From Niabella sp. (GTDB lineage Bacteria; Bacteroidota; Bacteroidia; Chitinophagales; Chitinophagaceae): DNA of 64,000 nucleotides. The stretch spans positions 248,001 through 312,000 of the forward strand of contig NZ_JASLGT010000009.1 in the NCBI RefSeq assembly GCF_030150205.1, in the 5' to 3' direction. Position numbers and translations under genes: made by a program. Below the pieces are notes generated by a model that was not told where the DNA came from, did no database searches, and saw only the letters and a program-made list of their open reading frames with translations. Below are positions 32,335-42,316 of the stretch, one piece after another; within the stretch, counting starts at the first letter, position 1, and each line of letters begins with the position of its first letter.

Positions 32335-35300
32335 TTACTTGTTTTTTTCTACTGTAACCCGAACCCCTTCGCTATGTGCGGTAAACTCAGGCGCATACAT
32401 GCATTGAATGCTGGTGATGCCATTACTGAAATTGCCGGCTACCGTAGCAAACAGGCTGTATTCAAAAACATAGGTGCCTTTAGGCAGGTGGCCAAAGAAG
32501 AAATTGGTACTGGCATCCTTTGTGGTTTCATAATACCCCAGTCCGCCCTGCCATTTATAGGTGCTGAGCACATTGGTGGGTTCAAAACTGCTGGCCCGCA
32601 TATCCTTCATATGCACATATTCCATATCCCGGTCTGCCCGCAGTTCTATGCGTACTTTTATCTTATCGCCTACTTTTATAGCGGCACCTTCCGGTATAGG
32701 CGTTAATACCGGTCCGCGGTCGCTGTTGGTTTCAATAAATAATTTTTTACTGAGTTTTAAAGGCGTTTCTGCAAATGTGATCTTGTCCAGGTCTTCAAAA
32801 TATTGCCAGTACAGGCTACCCCAGGTAGGTAGTTTGCTTTGTTGCTTGCCGGATACCGGATCGGTTACGGAAACCATGATATTTCCCATTTCAGGACGTA
32901 CTTTTTCACCGGGGATGGTCTTTTTAAGATAGCCGGTGCCAGCTTCTGTTTTTTCCAGTGCCGATTCTATTTTTAGTCCGCCAAGGTCAATGGTTACTTC
33001 GGGTGCAACGCTTAACCATTGGGTACCCTGCAACAATAACGCATAGCAGGCTTCCGCTGTGGCTTTTGTACTTTTCCAGTTATTGGTTTGCTTGTTTTTC
33101 AGTAACCATGTCCGCAGATCATCGGCCGTTTGGCGGTCTTTTGCAATTTCTTCAAAGGCTTCAATGATCAATGCCTGCCGCTCAACAGGCGCCTCATACC
33201 ACCACCAGCTGCGGGCGGCATCCTTATAGTACATGCCCAGTTCTTCGTTATTGATGGATGTTTCTTTCAGCGATTTTAAAATGGCTTTTGGAGTACTTGC
33301 ATCTCCTTTTCGGTGCAGCGCCAGCGCTGTCATGCCCTGCATATACTTATTGGTTTTTACCCATGTTTTGGCAGCGCGGTCGGTGAAATAAGCTGCGGCC
33401 TTTTGGGCATTTGGAGTGATGCTGATCTGGTTAAAGAAGCTCCGCATATATAAATACTGGATCACGTAATAGGAGGGAACATATTCGCCCAGCTTTGTTT
33501 TGTTGCGGATGAGTTCGTCATACTCCTCCTTTATTTTCCCGTCGAGATAGGGGATCGCTTTACTGATCATGTTGTCCAGTTTTTGTGCCTGTGATTTTTC
33601 GATGGCATTTATCTTCTTCAGGTGGCCAATGCCGGTTACAATATACTGCGTCATATAGCGATCGTCGCGCCCGCCTTTGAACCATACAAACCCGCCATTG
33701 GGGCTTTGCAGCTGACTCAGTTTATCGTAGGCCTTGTTCAGTTCCCCGCTCATCCGCACCAGGTCAAACAAAAGGGCAACATGCTTCTTTTGCTGTGTTT
33801 CATTCTGTGTCTGCAATACCCAGGGCGTTTCTTCCAGTAGCACGGCCTTTAACTCCTGGTTTTTCTGCAGGGTGCTCAGCAGTGCTGCTGTATCCTGTGT
33901 GCTCCAGGTATCGAATATCTTTTTGATCTTCGGCGAACTGTTGGCGATCAGGGTAGCCAGCGAGTTGGCATAATAACGGTTCCAGGTTTGCTCCGCACAT
34001 TCATACGGATACTCCATCATATAGGGCAATGCCTGCACGGCATACCAGGCGGGGTTGGATGTGTATTCAACCGTTAAGGCCTGGGTCGTTAAGGTTTCAC
34101 TACCACCGCTTTTCAACAACTTATCAAAACTGAATTTTTTTGAACCAAAGCCGCGTAGCTGCAGGGGCAGGGTTTCAGTAACCAGCATCCGGTTGGTGAG
34201 CACGGGAAGCATATTTTCCTCACCGTCGCTCAGGGCGGTTGCGTTGTCAGCATCGCCGGTCACTTTTGCCACGATGCGCCAGGTAACGGGTTTACTGAAC
34301 TGGTAGGGCGCTTCAAGCGGGAAGAGAACTGCCTGGCTTTGTCCGGCAGCAATGGTGAAGTATTGCTGTGGAATGGCATTCTTAAACCAGCCATCCACCG
34401 GCTCATTGGTGGCTGCATCAAACAATTGCAGCGTGGCGATACCGGTTACTTCTTTTGAAGAAAGGTTCACTATTTTGCTGCTGAGTTCCAGCTTGTCGCC
34501 CTCTCTTAAAAACCGGGGCACATTGGGCTGTACCATCAGTTCCTTTTGCGTTACGATCTCTTTGGAAGAATAGCCAAACGCCAGGTCCTTTGTATGGGCC
34601 AGGGCCTGGAGCTTCCAGCGGGTGAGCGCCTCGGGCATCGTAAAGCTAAAACGGATAGTACCTTGGGCATCCGTTTTCAGGTCAGGGAAGAAGAAGGCGG
34701 TTTCATTCAGGTTTTTGCGGATCTGCGTTTCCGGTGTTCTATTATTAGGAGGAGTAAATAAATCGGGCTCCTTCATTTCGATAATCCCTTTACCTGCGTC
34801 CATCGCTGCCTGGGGCGCTGGTGCAGCTATGCGGCTAACCGATCCGGTAACGTCACTTTTCTTTTGTTTGCCATAACCTACTGTCACTACTTCATTCAGG
34901 GCGTTGCTTCTCACAGCGATTCCCCCGATAGCACCTCCCCATCCAGCCACTTCCGGAAGCACAGTGCCAAAGATCTGGTCATAGCGTTTATCGATATCCT
35001 GGTAATCGTAAGTAAGTGTTGTACGTCCCAGCGAATGGATATTGCTGAAGTTGGCATCTGCATTCCAGTTTGTATAATTATAGTAATTGGGCCAAATGCC
35101 GGGTACATCCCATTGATGCAGATAAAACTGGTCGAGGGAGGCATCGTACATACCGGCTAACATTTCTGCGGCTACTTTATCGCTCTTATAACCACTAAGC
35201 TGGATACTCCATTTTTCTTCAGCACCAGGTAAGGTTTTATCGCGGAAGGTCTCATAAGTGATCTTCAGCTCTTTGTTACTCCAGGGCACAGAAATGGTAT

Positions 35301-38300
35301 TATTGTTAGTATATAGCCGGTTGTTCTTTACAAACATATAACTGACGCCATAGCCGCCCCGGTCTGCCTCCGTGGCGCCAAAATCAAATGTTTTGATTTC
35401 GTCGTTCAGGGATGTATAACTATAACTGGTTTTTGTTTTGTCCAAAGCCTGTACCAGGAATACATTCCGGGCGCTGCTCCCGATTTTTACGGCTGTTTTT
35501 CCGCCGGGTTCAATGGCACCGGATGCTTTTGTCCAAAGGTATTGCGGAATGGTGGGGCGCTGCTGTTGTTCCTCGTAGATCTCTGTAAAATGCAGGTCTT
35601 TTATGGTATTACCATCCTTGTCTTTGGCCGTTATTTCAATGGCATAATAACCGGGCTCTGTAAGGGCGCGCGATAACTTTATGATTCCGGTGGAGTCGGT
35701 AGTGCCCGACTGATTCAACACCTCTTTTTCTTTTGGCCAGCTGGCCGGATCGTTCTCGTTTTTATAAATATCATTGGGGAAATTTTGAATATAGGCTTCC
35801 CTGGTCATTACGAACTGATCAGGCTGTTCCCAGAACCGGCTTCTTAAAAGGCGCTGTTCGGGTTGCAGCCGGCTGATGTTGATCTGGATACCGGCTTTTT
35901 CAAAGTTACCGGCCATATTCTCCGTGCGGATCTTTAATTGCTTCGTCTGCTCCACGCTGATGCGCTGGGGAATATCAGCGTTTAGCAATAGCGATTTATA
36001 CCCCACAGAAATGGGTTGTTCTCCGCTTCTGACTTCACCATTCAGATCGGTTACATCTGCATAAACCCGGTAGTCAAATACTGGATCCATTTTTGGGTCG
36101 ATGGTAAGATCAGGGAGCGCATTAAAAATGATGTTGAATTTGCCATTGGCATCGGTTTGCGTTTCGCCCTGGGTGATCTCCATCTGCTCCTGGTTGATGG
36201 GCAGCCAATAACGGGAAAAGACCCAGGGGTATGGGAAGCGGGCATTACGTACCACCCGGTACTTTACACGGGCTCCGTCGATATGATTGCCGGCGTAGGC
36301 TTTTGCAGTACCGGTAACCGTGATATTTTCATTGAGCTTATACGTGCCTTTTTGCTTTTCAAAGTCTACAAAGAATTTTGGGCGTTTGTATTCTTCCATT
36401 CTAAATCCGGTACTACCCTGTGGTGTGGAGATGGTGAAATTACCATTTAGCCCGCCTTCCGGTAATTTGAAGCTACCGGAAAAGGACCCAAAATCGTTCG
36501 TGACGAGGTCTGCTGAGGTTACTTTCTGATGATTGGCATCGTAAAGCGTTACGGTTGTTTTAAACGCTGTTAACACTGTCGATTTTTTTTCCTTCGGTTC
36601 ATGGCCCATGGCAATGCCCTTGTAATAAACCGTTTGGCCGGGCCGGTAGATGCTGCGGTCGGTAAACAGCGCAACAGAAGTGCTCTTTTTCAGCTGCTCC
36701 GCCTGCTCATAACTGTTATAGTAATAATAGCCATAGTTATTATCATCCATAAAAAAGCGTTCATCCTTATTGGTAATGTCCAGCAGATAATTATTTCCTG
36801 CGTTACGCTTTCCTTTGGACGTATTACCGGTATCCATCCGGAAATGCCCGTTTTTATCGGTTACTACTTCTTCCAGCTTTGTGCGCTGATACGTGCTGGT
36901 TTTATAATCGTATTGTTTTTGCCAGATGGTGACTTTTGCCGCTTCAAGGGGCTGGCCGCTGTTACGGTCCAGTACAAAAAAATCACTATTCCGGTTTACA
37001 TAACTGATAGCAGAATAATATACAAGCTGAAATGCCAGTATGTTTTTATCCTGGGTAAAGGCTTTATTCAGGGAGGCAAAAATAAAATATTCTCCTGCGG
37101 GCAGTCCTTCTGCCTTAATCTCTGCGCTGTGCGAACGGTAATCATCGGAAGCCGGCAATGCCTGCTCCCGGGTTTGCACCGGCGTGGCCGCCGCCAGTTG
37201 CGTCCAGTATTTATCTTCGCCGTTGCGGTTTTGAACAGCGGCTTTGAGTGCTTCTGTGGCCTTTATGGCGCGCAGGTAAACGGTGGGCACATTCTTATAA
37301 GAAACCAGTATGCGGAATGGAATGCGGGGCAGGTTTACCTTTTCCAGCTGAAAGCTGAAAGCCGGTTGTTGCATTTGCAGCAGCAGGTTATTGGCATTTG
37401 TGCTGCCTTCGCTTTTCTCTTTTTTCGCAATGATTTTTTCCAGGATGTTTTTAGCAGTGATCATATCCCGGTTTTCGGGGTTTTTGCTGTTGTTCGGTAA
37501 CTGCGCCTGATCGTAATGCCACCGGGCCATCAGGTACCGTGCCTGTGCGGCTGCCGGATATGCTTCATATTGTTGCGTGATTTTTTCCAGTGCGGCATAA
37601 TAACGCGTTTCCTTATCCGGAAGCACCGCATGCTGGTATACAAATTGCAGCCGGCTGATATCGGCATCAATGAATGCATCGGGTTTTGAATCATTCAAAT
37701 GGAATTGAAGCAGCTTTTGATAGAGCTTCAGCGCTTTAAATGATAACGAAAGCGTATCCCGGGTTTCGAACCGGGTGGCCGCAAAATCTGCCGCAGGCGC
37801 AAATGCCACCGGTTGGTTGATCTCAAATTTATAAGCGGGTTGGGTAACGGAGCGTTCGGGGTTTTGGAAATAACCCAATGCCCGGAAGGCCAGCAGGTCG
37901 TAAAGGGTAGGGCGCAGGTTCCGGGTATTTCCTTTTTGAATAAGGGCATCATAATCTGCCAGCTGTACACGGCGCAGCAGTGCTTCGTCCTTTAGCGATT
38001 GCAGGTAGAGGCTGCTGATCTTTTGTATAAAATCGTCAACGGTCCAGGTAGCGGGATCCGATTTCTGAAAACCGGCGGTATTGGTACGGTTATAAAGTTT
38101 ATACCGGTTGCGGTTAAAATAAGATTGATAAACGCCGGCCAGGTAACTGTTGAGCAGTGCATTTACGGAACCTTTGCTGGCCGCAGCTTCTTTTTCCAGC
38201 TCCACAATACTGATCAGTTCATTGTTTTCGCGGTTTTCGCCCTGGAGCCGGTTCATATAGATCAGGGCTTTTACCTGTTGTGCTTCCTGATGACCGGCTT

Positions 38301-38478
38301 TTGCCCGGGTATAAATCTCCTTTACTGTGGTAAGTGCAGATGCCGGTAGCCCCTTGTTGATGTATTTCTCAACGGTATTCCATTCCGTTTCATAGTTTTT
38401 GATGGTTTGTGCATTTGGTTTCATACAGGTAAACAAGATGATCAGTAATAAAAAGATGCCACTGCCCGGTACTTTCAT
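32335..38478 (-). CDS. Large alpha-2-macroglobulin-family protein with SusC-like segment
   Basis: 2047 residues from the ATG at 38478, with a signal peptide (a possible lipobox 'LFTC' or cleavage after 'NAQ'). N-terminal helical repeats are followed by macroglobulin beta domains. A bait-like region lies before 'PDLKTDAQGTIRFSFTMPEAL', and a thioester motif E-C-A-E-Q has Cys1494 in the usual C-x-E-Q form, then the alpha-helical thioester domain and a receptor-binding-like end. Bacterial A2M proteins trap proteases in the periplasm. At residues 1195-1217 the sequence reads V-G-Y-G-K-Q-K-K-S-D-V-T-G-S-V-S, the signature of SusC/TonB-dependent receptor plug domains. Bacteroidota A2M proteins with such a segment are known to me; its role is unclear. 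Monocistronic. Confidence 0.9.
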   Translation of the reverse strand: MKVPGSGIFLLLIILFTCMKPNAQTIKNYETEWNTVEKYINKGLPASALTTVKEIYTRAKAGHQEAQQVKALIYMNRLQGENRENNELISIVELEKEAAASKGSVNALLNSYLAGVYQSYFNRNRYKLYNRTNTAGFQKSDPATWTVDDFIQKISSLYLQSLKDEALLRRVQLADYDALIQKGNTRNLRPTLYDLLAFRALGYFQNPERSVTQPAYKFEINQPVAFAPAADFAATRFETRDTLSLSFKALKLYQKLLQFHLNDSKPDAFIDADISRLQFVYQHAVLPDKETRYYAALEKITQQYEAYPAAAQARYLMARWHYDQAQLPNNSKNPENRDMITAKNILEKIIAKKEKSEGSTNANNLLLQMQQPAFSFQLEKVNLPRIPFRILVSYKNVPTVYLRAIKATEALKAAVQNRNGEDKYWTQLAAATPVQTREQALPASDDYRSHSAEIKAEGLPAGEYFIFASLNKAFTQDKNILAFQLVYYSAISYVNRNSDFFVLDRNSGQPLEAAKVTIWQKQYDYKTSTYQRTKLEEVVTDKNGHFRMDTGNTSKGKRNAGNNYLLDITNKDERFFMDDNNYGYYYYNSYEQAEQLKKSTSVALFTDRSIYRPGQTVYYKGIAMGHEPKEKKSTVLTAFKTTVTLYDANHQKVTSADLVTNDFGSFSGSFKLPEGGLNGNFTISTPQGSTGFRMEEYKRPKFFVDFEKQKGTYKLNENITVTGTAKAYAGNHIDGARVKYRVVRNARFPYPWVFSRYWLPINQEQMEITQGETQTDANGKFNIIFNALPDLTIDPKMDPVFDYRVYADVTDLNGEVRSGEQPISVGYKSLLLNADIPQRISVEQTKQLKIRTENMAGNFEKAGIQINISRLQPEQRLLRSRFWEQPDQFVMTREAYIQNFPNDIYKNENDPASWPKEKEVLNQSGTTDSTGIIKLSRALTEPGYYAIEITAKDKDGNTIKDLHFTEIYEEQQQRPTIPQYLWTKASGAIEPGGKTAVKIGSSARNVFLVQALDKTKTSYSYTSLNDEIKTFDFGATEADRGGYGVSYMFVKNNRLYTNNNTISVPWSNKELKITYETFRDKTLPGAEEKWSIQLSGYKSDKVAAEMLAGMYDASLDQFYLHQWDVPGIWPNYYNYTNWNADANFSNIHSLGRTTLTYDYQDIDKRYDQIFGTVLPEVAGWGGAIGGIAVRSNALNEVVTVGYGKQKKSDVTGSVSRIAAPAPQAAMDAGKGIIEMKEPDLFTPPNNRTPETQIRKNLNETAFFFPDLKTDAQGTIRFSFTMPEALTRWKLQALAHTKDLAFGYSSKEIVTQKELMVQPNVPRFLREGDKLELSSKIVNLSSKEVTGIATLQLFDAATNEPVDGWFKNAIPQQYFTIAAGQSQAVLFPLEAPYQFSKPVTWRIVAKVTGDADNATALSDGEENMLPVLTNRMLVTETLPLQLRGFGSKKFSFDKLLKSGGSETLTTQALTVEYTSNPAWYAVQALPYMMEYPYECAEQTWNRYYANSLATLIANSSPKIKKIFDTWSTQDTAALLSTLQKNQELKAVLLEETPWVLQTQNETQQKKHVALLFDLVRMSGELNKAYDKLSQLQSPNGGFVWFKGGRDDRYMTQYIVTGIGHLKKINAIEKSQAQKLDNMISKAIPYLDGKIKEEYDELIRNKTKLGEYVPSYYVIQYLYMRSFFNQISITPNAQKAAAYFTDRAAKTWVKTNKYMQGMTALALHRKGDASTPKAILKSLKETSINNEELGMYYKDAARSWWWYEAPVERQALIIEAFEEIAKDRQTADDLRTWLLKNKQTNNWKSTKATAEACYALLLQGTQWLSVAPEVTIDLGGLKIESALEKTEAGTGYLKKTIPGEKVRPEMGNIMVSVTDPVSGKQQSKLPTWGSLYWQYFEDLDKITFAETPLKLSKKLFIETNSDRGPVLTPIPEGAAIKVGDKIKVRIELRADRDMEYVHMKDMRASSFEPTNVLSTYKWQGGLGYYETTKDASTNFFFGHLPKGTYVFEYSLFATVAGNFSNGITSIQCMYAPEFTAHSEGVRVTVEKNK

Positions 38479-38645
38479 ATAAAGACGTTTATTAATAGAT
38501 GCGCTTTCCTGTAAAATTACATAAACCCCGCGCATTTTACTGAAGGTAACGGAAGGCGGGTGCAGAACGCAACAGGAATATTCGTTAAGGAGGCTTATGG
38601 GGATAAGATTTAACGGATATATGTGCCAAATAGCCCGGGCTTTTT

Positions 38646-38653
38646 TACATTTG
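38646..38653 (+). promoter_or_regulatory. Promoter of pcm
   Basis: TACATTTG is a full -7 match, only 7 bases before the ATG of pcm. The message would be leaderless or nearly so. A TGTG at 38622-38625 lies at the -33 position with one mismatch. Confidence 0.65.
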
Positions 38654-38660
38654 CACTCTT

Positions 38661-39317
38661 ATGAGGAGGACGTTAGAAGACACATACAGGCATAAGGGAT
38701 TAAGGAAAAAGCTGGTAGAAGTAATAAAGGAAAAAGGAATAACAGATGAAACGGTGCTGGAAGCTATGCGTGCATTGCCCCGTCATTTCTTTTTGGATTC
38801 GGCTTTTGATGATGTAGCCTATGAAGACCGGGCTTTTCCGATTGGTGAGGGACAAACCATTTCACAACCGTATACAGTGGCCTATCAATCGCAGTTGCTG
38901 GAAACCGTACCGGGGCAAAAAATACTGGAAATTGGTACCGGAAGTGCATACCAGGCCGTGGTACTGGCAAAAATGGGTTTAAAGGTATTTACAATCGAGC
39001 GTCAGAAAAAGCTGTTTGAGGAAAACAAGAAATTTACCTATCTTAAACAATTTCCATTTATAAAATTTTTTTACGGAGATGGTTACCAGGGCTTGCCTAC
39101 TTACGGGCCTTTTGACCGGGTGATCATTACGGCAGCGGCGCCGGCCATTCCGCCAAAGCTGGTGGAACAGCTAAAGCCGGGCGGAATCATGGTAATACCG
39201 GTAGGGGCAGGCGACGTGCAACAAATGAAACGGATCATAAAGCAAACAGACGGAACAATAAAGGAAGAATTGTTTGATAACTTTTCGTTTGTGCCGATGC
39301 TTGCAGGCAAAAACTAA
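38661..39317 (+). CDS. pcm: Protein-L-isoaspartate O-methyltransferase
   Basis: 218 residues. It transfers a methyl group from S-adenosylmethionine to isoaspartyl residues in damaged proteins, starting their repair. The family patterns are present: 'ALPRHFFL', 'GEGQTISQPYTVAYQSQLLE' (substrate part), and the S-adenosylmethionine motif 'KILEIGTGSAYQAVVLA'. The start follows directly on a -7 box, so it may be translated from a leaderless message. The LysE-type gene begins 10 bases after the stop, probably the same operon, although no functional link is known. Confidence 0.93.
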   Translation: MRRTLEDTYRHKGLRKKLVEVIKEKGITDETVLEAMRALPRHFFLDSAFDDVAYEDRAFPIGEGQTISQPYTVAYQSQLLETVPGQKILEIGTGSAYQAVVLAKMGLKVFTIERQKKLFEENKKFTYLKQFPFIKFFYGDGYQGLPTYGPFDRVIITAAAPAIPPKLVEQLKPGGIMVIPVGAGDVQQMKRIIKQTDGTIKEELFDNFSFVPMLAGKN

Positions 39318-39327
39318 ATGATAAATC

Positions 39328-40005
39328 GTGAGTGAACAACAGGCAGGAGGTTTGATGCGGATTTTTTTTACGGGGATGCTGGTCAGCTTTCTCGGATCAT
39401 TACCCCTGGGTACCCTGAACATTGCGGCTATGCAGATCGCGATCAGCCAGTCTGTTAAAAATGCGGTGTTGTTTTCCTTAGGCTCCCTTACTGCGGAGAT
39501 GGTGTATGTACGCCTTTCCCTGGTAGCCATGGATTGGGTGCGTAAACAGGAAAAGATCTTCCGGTTGCTGGAATGGCTAACCCTGCTCATTATTGTAGCG
39601 CTTGCTGTTTCCAGCCTCTATGCAGCCATGCATCCGTCCCAGGGAAGAAATGTGATCTTAAATAATAACCTTCCGTCTTATTTGCTGGGCCTTACAATGA
39701 GTGCCGTAAACCCGGTACAGATCCCATTCTGGTTTGGATGGAGCACGGTATTGTTTACAAAGAATGTACTAAAGCCCAAAGCTTCGTTTTACAACTTTTA
39801 TATTGTAGGCATCGGCCTGGGAACCTTGATGGGGAATTGTGTGTTTATTTTTGGAGGCCGGCTGATCGCCAATAAGATCCAGAACAATCAATCCTTAATG
39901 AATTATATCATTGGAGGGGTATTTGTGCTAACCGCCCTGATCCAGTCCTGGCGGATGTTTGTAAAAAAGAAAGGTATCAGTGCCAAACTGCATGAAACGG
40001 AATAG
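39328..40005 (+). CDS. LysE/RhtB-family exporter
   Basis: 225 residues from a GTG start, with six hydrophobic helices. The first helix carries 'FLGSLPLGTLNIAAMQIAIS', the form G-x-x-P-G-P of LysE-type amino-acid exporters with some deviation. A second conserved stretch is 'MSAVNPVQIPFWFGWS' (N-P in helix 4). It is placed directly behind pcm. The substrate is unknown. Confidence 0.8.
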   Translation: MSEQQAGGLMRIFFTGMLVSFLGSLPLGTLNIAAMQIAISQSVKNAVLFSLGSLTAEMVYVRLSLVAMDWVRKQEKIFRLLEWLTLLIIVALAVSSLYAAMHPSQGRNVILNNNLPSYLLGLTMSAVNPVQIPFWFGWSTVLFTKNVLKPKASFYNFYIVGIGLGTLMGNCVFIFGGRLIANKIQNNQSLMNYIIGGVFVLTALIQSWRMFVKKKGISAKLHETE

Positions 40006-40042
40006 CGCCAAACCCTGGGCATACCCGTTTGATTGAAAGGCA

Positions 40043-40636
40043 TCACGGGCACTGACAGGCTTCCAGCTCTGCTTGCATACGCTTTTCCCAACCCCTGCCA
40101 TTTCTTTTGTTTAAGTAATCAGCGGTTAGTTGCTCGTAATATTCCGCTGCTTTTTGTGAAATCGGATCAAGTACGCAATCAAAAGTGGTGTAGATGCCAT
40201 ATTTCGCCTGGATGCTGTTTCTTTTCTGGTAGTTTGAGTCGGGAACTGGGAGGCCAAAGGAAGTAAAGGTGACGGAATCTCTTTTTATATTGTTCTCTGC
40301 CCGCTTTTCAGTTTCCCGGATGACTGCTTTATATTGTTGACTGGTGTTATAAAGATGGGTCAGCCCCAAAATAATAAAAAATGAAGCGGCTATACATTGG
40401 AGAATAGATGCGGTCTTTAAAAAGGTTTTAACAAGGGGATACTTCCGGGAGATAATAACTGCTAATATGAAGGCAAACAGGAGCAATGCGAGGTATAAAG
40501 GCAGTAAAGGATACCATTCCACCTGTTTTACCAGCTGCACGATATCAAAGGACTGTGGGTAGTCAAAAGCATAATAGCTGCAAATGATTATGATCCACAT
40601 CAGCAAAGCGGTGATCGGGAATATTGCTCTTTTCAT
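40043..40636 (-). CDS. Membrane-anchored hypothetical protein
   Basis: 197 residues with three hydrophobic helices in the N-terminal 95 residues ('FPITALLMWIIIICSYYAF', 'LPLYLALLLFAFILAVII', 'ILQCIAASFFIILGLTHLY'). A soluble C-terminal half follows, with 'FDCVLDPISQKAAEYYEQLTADYLNKR' and two Cys at the end. No recognised family. It is convergent with the LysE-type gene and downstream of the Fe-S gene, with an inverted repeat in between. Confidence 0.65.
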   Translation of the reverse strand: MKRAIFPITALLMWIIIICSYYAFDYPQSFDIVQLVKQVEWYPLLPLYLALLLFAFILAVIISRKYPLVKTFLKTASILQCIAASFFIILGLTHLYNTSQQYKAVIRETEKRAENNIKRDSVTFTSFGLPVPDSNYQKRNSIQAKYGIYTTFDCVLDPISQKAAEYYEQLTADYLNKRNGRGWEKRMQAELEACQCP

Positions 40637-40761
40637 ATCTATTCAGATGCATAAAAATGGTCTATTCCATAATTGAGTAGTCATGACTCCTGGTTTTATG
40701 CAATAAAAATCCGGCCGCCGGCAGCTCAGACCGTTGCCATCGCTAATCGAGGCAAAAAATA

Positions 40762-40815
40762 ATTATCCGCCACAACTGTCACAACTGTATTCCAATTGAG
40801 GTTATAGCGGATAAT
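40762..40815 (-). terminator. Long inverted repeat behind the Fe-S gene
   Basis: ATTATCCGC (40762-40770) and GCGGATAAT (40807-40815) are a perfect 9-bp inverted repeat with a 36-base interior, which itself contains a doubled CACAACTGT. It lies past the Fe-S gene and upstream of the next minus-strand gene; terminator or operator. Confidence 0.45.
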
Positions 40816-40919
40816 ATGTACGGGGAGTTAGAAGGGGGGCGGTTTGAATAGAATAACCAGCCATGTCACGGAAGTGCGTACGGCCTCCGGACCGAGGAGC
40901 TTAAAAGTGAAACATGCAT

Positions 40920-42242
40920 CTACATCGTTTGTGTCCAGGCGTCCCGGTCATCCGGGCTGAACTTCCAGGGAGCAAAATTATTCTCTACATTGCTGAACAT
41001 CGTATTCCATTCCTGGGGTGCATTGCTTTCTTCCATCACCAGGTAGCGGCGCAGCTGAAGAATGATATCAAGCGGATTGATGCTTACCGGGCATTCCTGA
41101 ACACAGGCATTACAGGTAGTGCAGGCCCGCAGTTCCTCCACTGAAATATAATCATGCAGCAGACTTTTACCGTCATCTTTCCATTCTTTATTTTGGGTGA
41201 TGTTTTTACCCATTTCCTCTGCGCGGTCGCGGGTATCCATCATGATCTTACGGGGAGATAATCGTTTTCCGGTGATATTGGCCGGGCAGGCTGCGCTGCA
41301 ACGTCCGCATTCGGTACAGCTGTAGGCATCCAGCAGGTTCTTCCAGCTCAGATCGGTTACATCTTTTGCCCCGAATCGGGATGGGGGGGCGGCATCGGCC
41401 GGTGCCAGCTCCGGCTGCATAGCGTATAATACTTCGTTCTGTACCGCAGGCATATTCTCCATTTCACCCATGGGTTGTAACCGGGCATAATAGGCATTGG
41501 GAAACGCCAGCAGGATATGCAGGTGCTTGGAGTAAGGCAGGTAATTTAAGAAAGCCAGGATGCCAATAATATGAAGCCACCAGCAGGCCCGCTCCAGCAG
41601 TTGCAGGGAACCGTCGGAAAGACCGCTGAGCAAAGGCTGCAGGTATTGGGATATAATAAAGTTGCCGGTGAAATGTGTCGCATAATGCTCTGCGCCACGT
41701 GCCTGGAGCAAGGTATCGCTGGCGTTCATGGTCAGGAATAGCGCCATCAGCACAATTTCCGTAATAAGAATATAATTGGCATCACTGCGGGGCCAGCCGT
41801 TGAGGTCCCTGCTTAAAAAGCGCCGGATTTTCAGTACATTCCTACGGATCAGGAAAATGGCACAAAAAGTAAGCACGGCCAGGGCCAGGAGTTCAAAAGC
41901 ATTAATGAGGAAGGTATAAAATCCTCCGAGTGCCCCCGCAAACAGCCGGTGCGTACCCAGTACACCATCCAGGATGATTTCGAGCACCTCGATATTAATA
42001 ATAATAAAACCAGCGTATACAAAAAAATGAAGCACACCCACCAGCGGGTTGCGGAACATCTTTTTTTGTCCCAGGGCCAGCAGCAATACATTCCGCCAGC
42101 GCTGATCGGGATGATCATTAATGGCTTCATCCCGGCCCAGGTTGATATTCCGTCGGATCTGCGTTATTTTTTTTGAAAAAACTACAACAGCGATAATAAA
42201 TAACAGTACAAATAAAATTTGTTGAGCAATTTGCATGAGCAT
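40920..42242 (-). CDS. Membrane Fe-S oxidoreductase (HdrCE/NarI-like with two 4Fe-4S clusters)
   Basis: 440 residues. The N-terminal half has about six hydrophobic helices of the NarI/cytochrome-b type. The C-terminal half holds two classical ferredoxin motifs, CTECGRCSAACP and CTTCNACVQECP, each giving CxxCxxCxxxCP for a [4Fe-4S] cluster. Such proteins pass electrons between a membrane quinone pool and a soluble partner that usually carries CCG domains and is encoded next door. That partner is not adjacent here: the neighbours are a PRTase (divergent) and an unknown membrane protein. Function in an electron-transfer complex is inferred from the family. Confidence 0.85.
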   Translation of the reverse strand: MLMQIAQQILFVLLFIIAVVVFSKKITQIRRNINLGRDEAINDHPDQRWRNVLLLALGQKKMFRNPLVGVLHFFVYAGFIIINIEVLEIILDGVLGTHRLFAGALGGFYTFLINAFELLALAVLTFCAIFLIRRNVLKIRRFLSRDLNGWPRSDANYILITEIVLMALFLTMNASDTLLQARGAEHYATHFTGNFIISQYLQPLLSGLSDGSLQLLERACWWLHIIGILAFLNYLPYSKHLHILLAFPNAYYARLQPMGEMENMPAVQNEVLYAMQPELAPADAAPPSRFGAKDVTDLSWKNLLDAYSCTECGRCSAACPANITGKRLSPRKIMMDTRDRAEEMGKNITQNKEWKDDGKSLLHDYISVEELRACTTCNACVQECPVSINPLDIILQLRRYLVMEESNAPQEWNTMFSNVENNFAPWKFSPDDRDAWTQTM

Positions 42243-42316
42243 TCAGTTACAAAGTGCTAATTTACGGCTTCCTTTACAAGTAGAGGCATTTTGAACGCAA
42301 TTTAAACGCATCGCAG

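Noticed and set aside
36601..37500. 299-codon plus-strand frame inside the alpha-2-macroglobulin gene
   Set aside because: Antisense shadow of a very well supported long gene.
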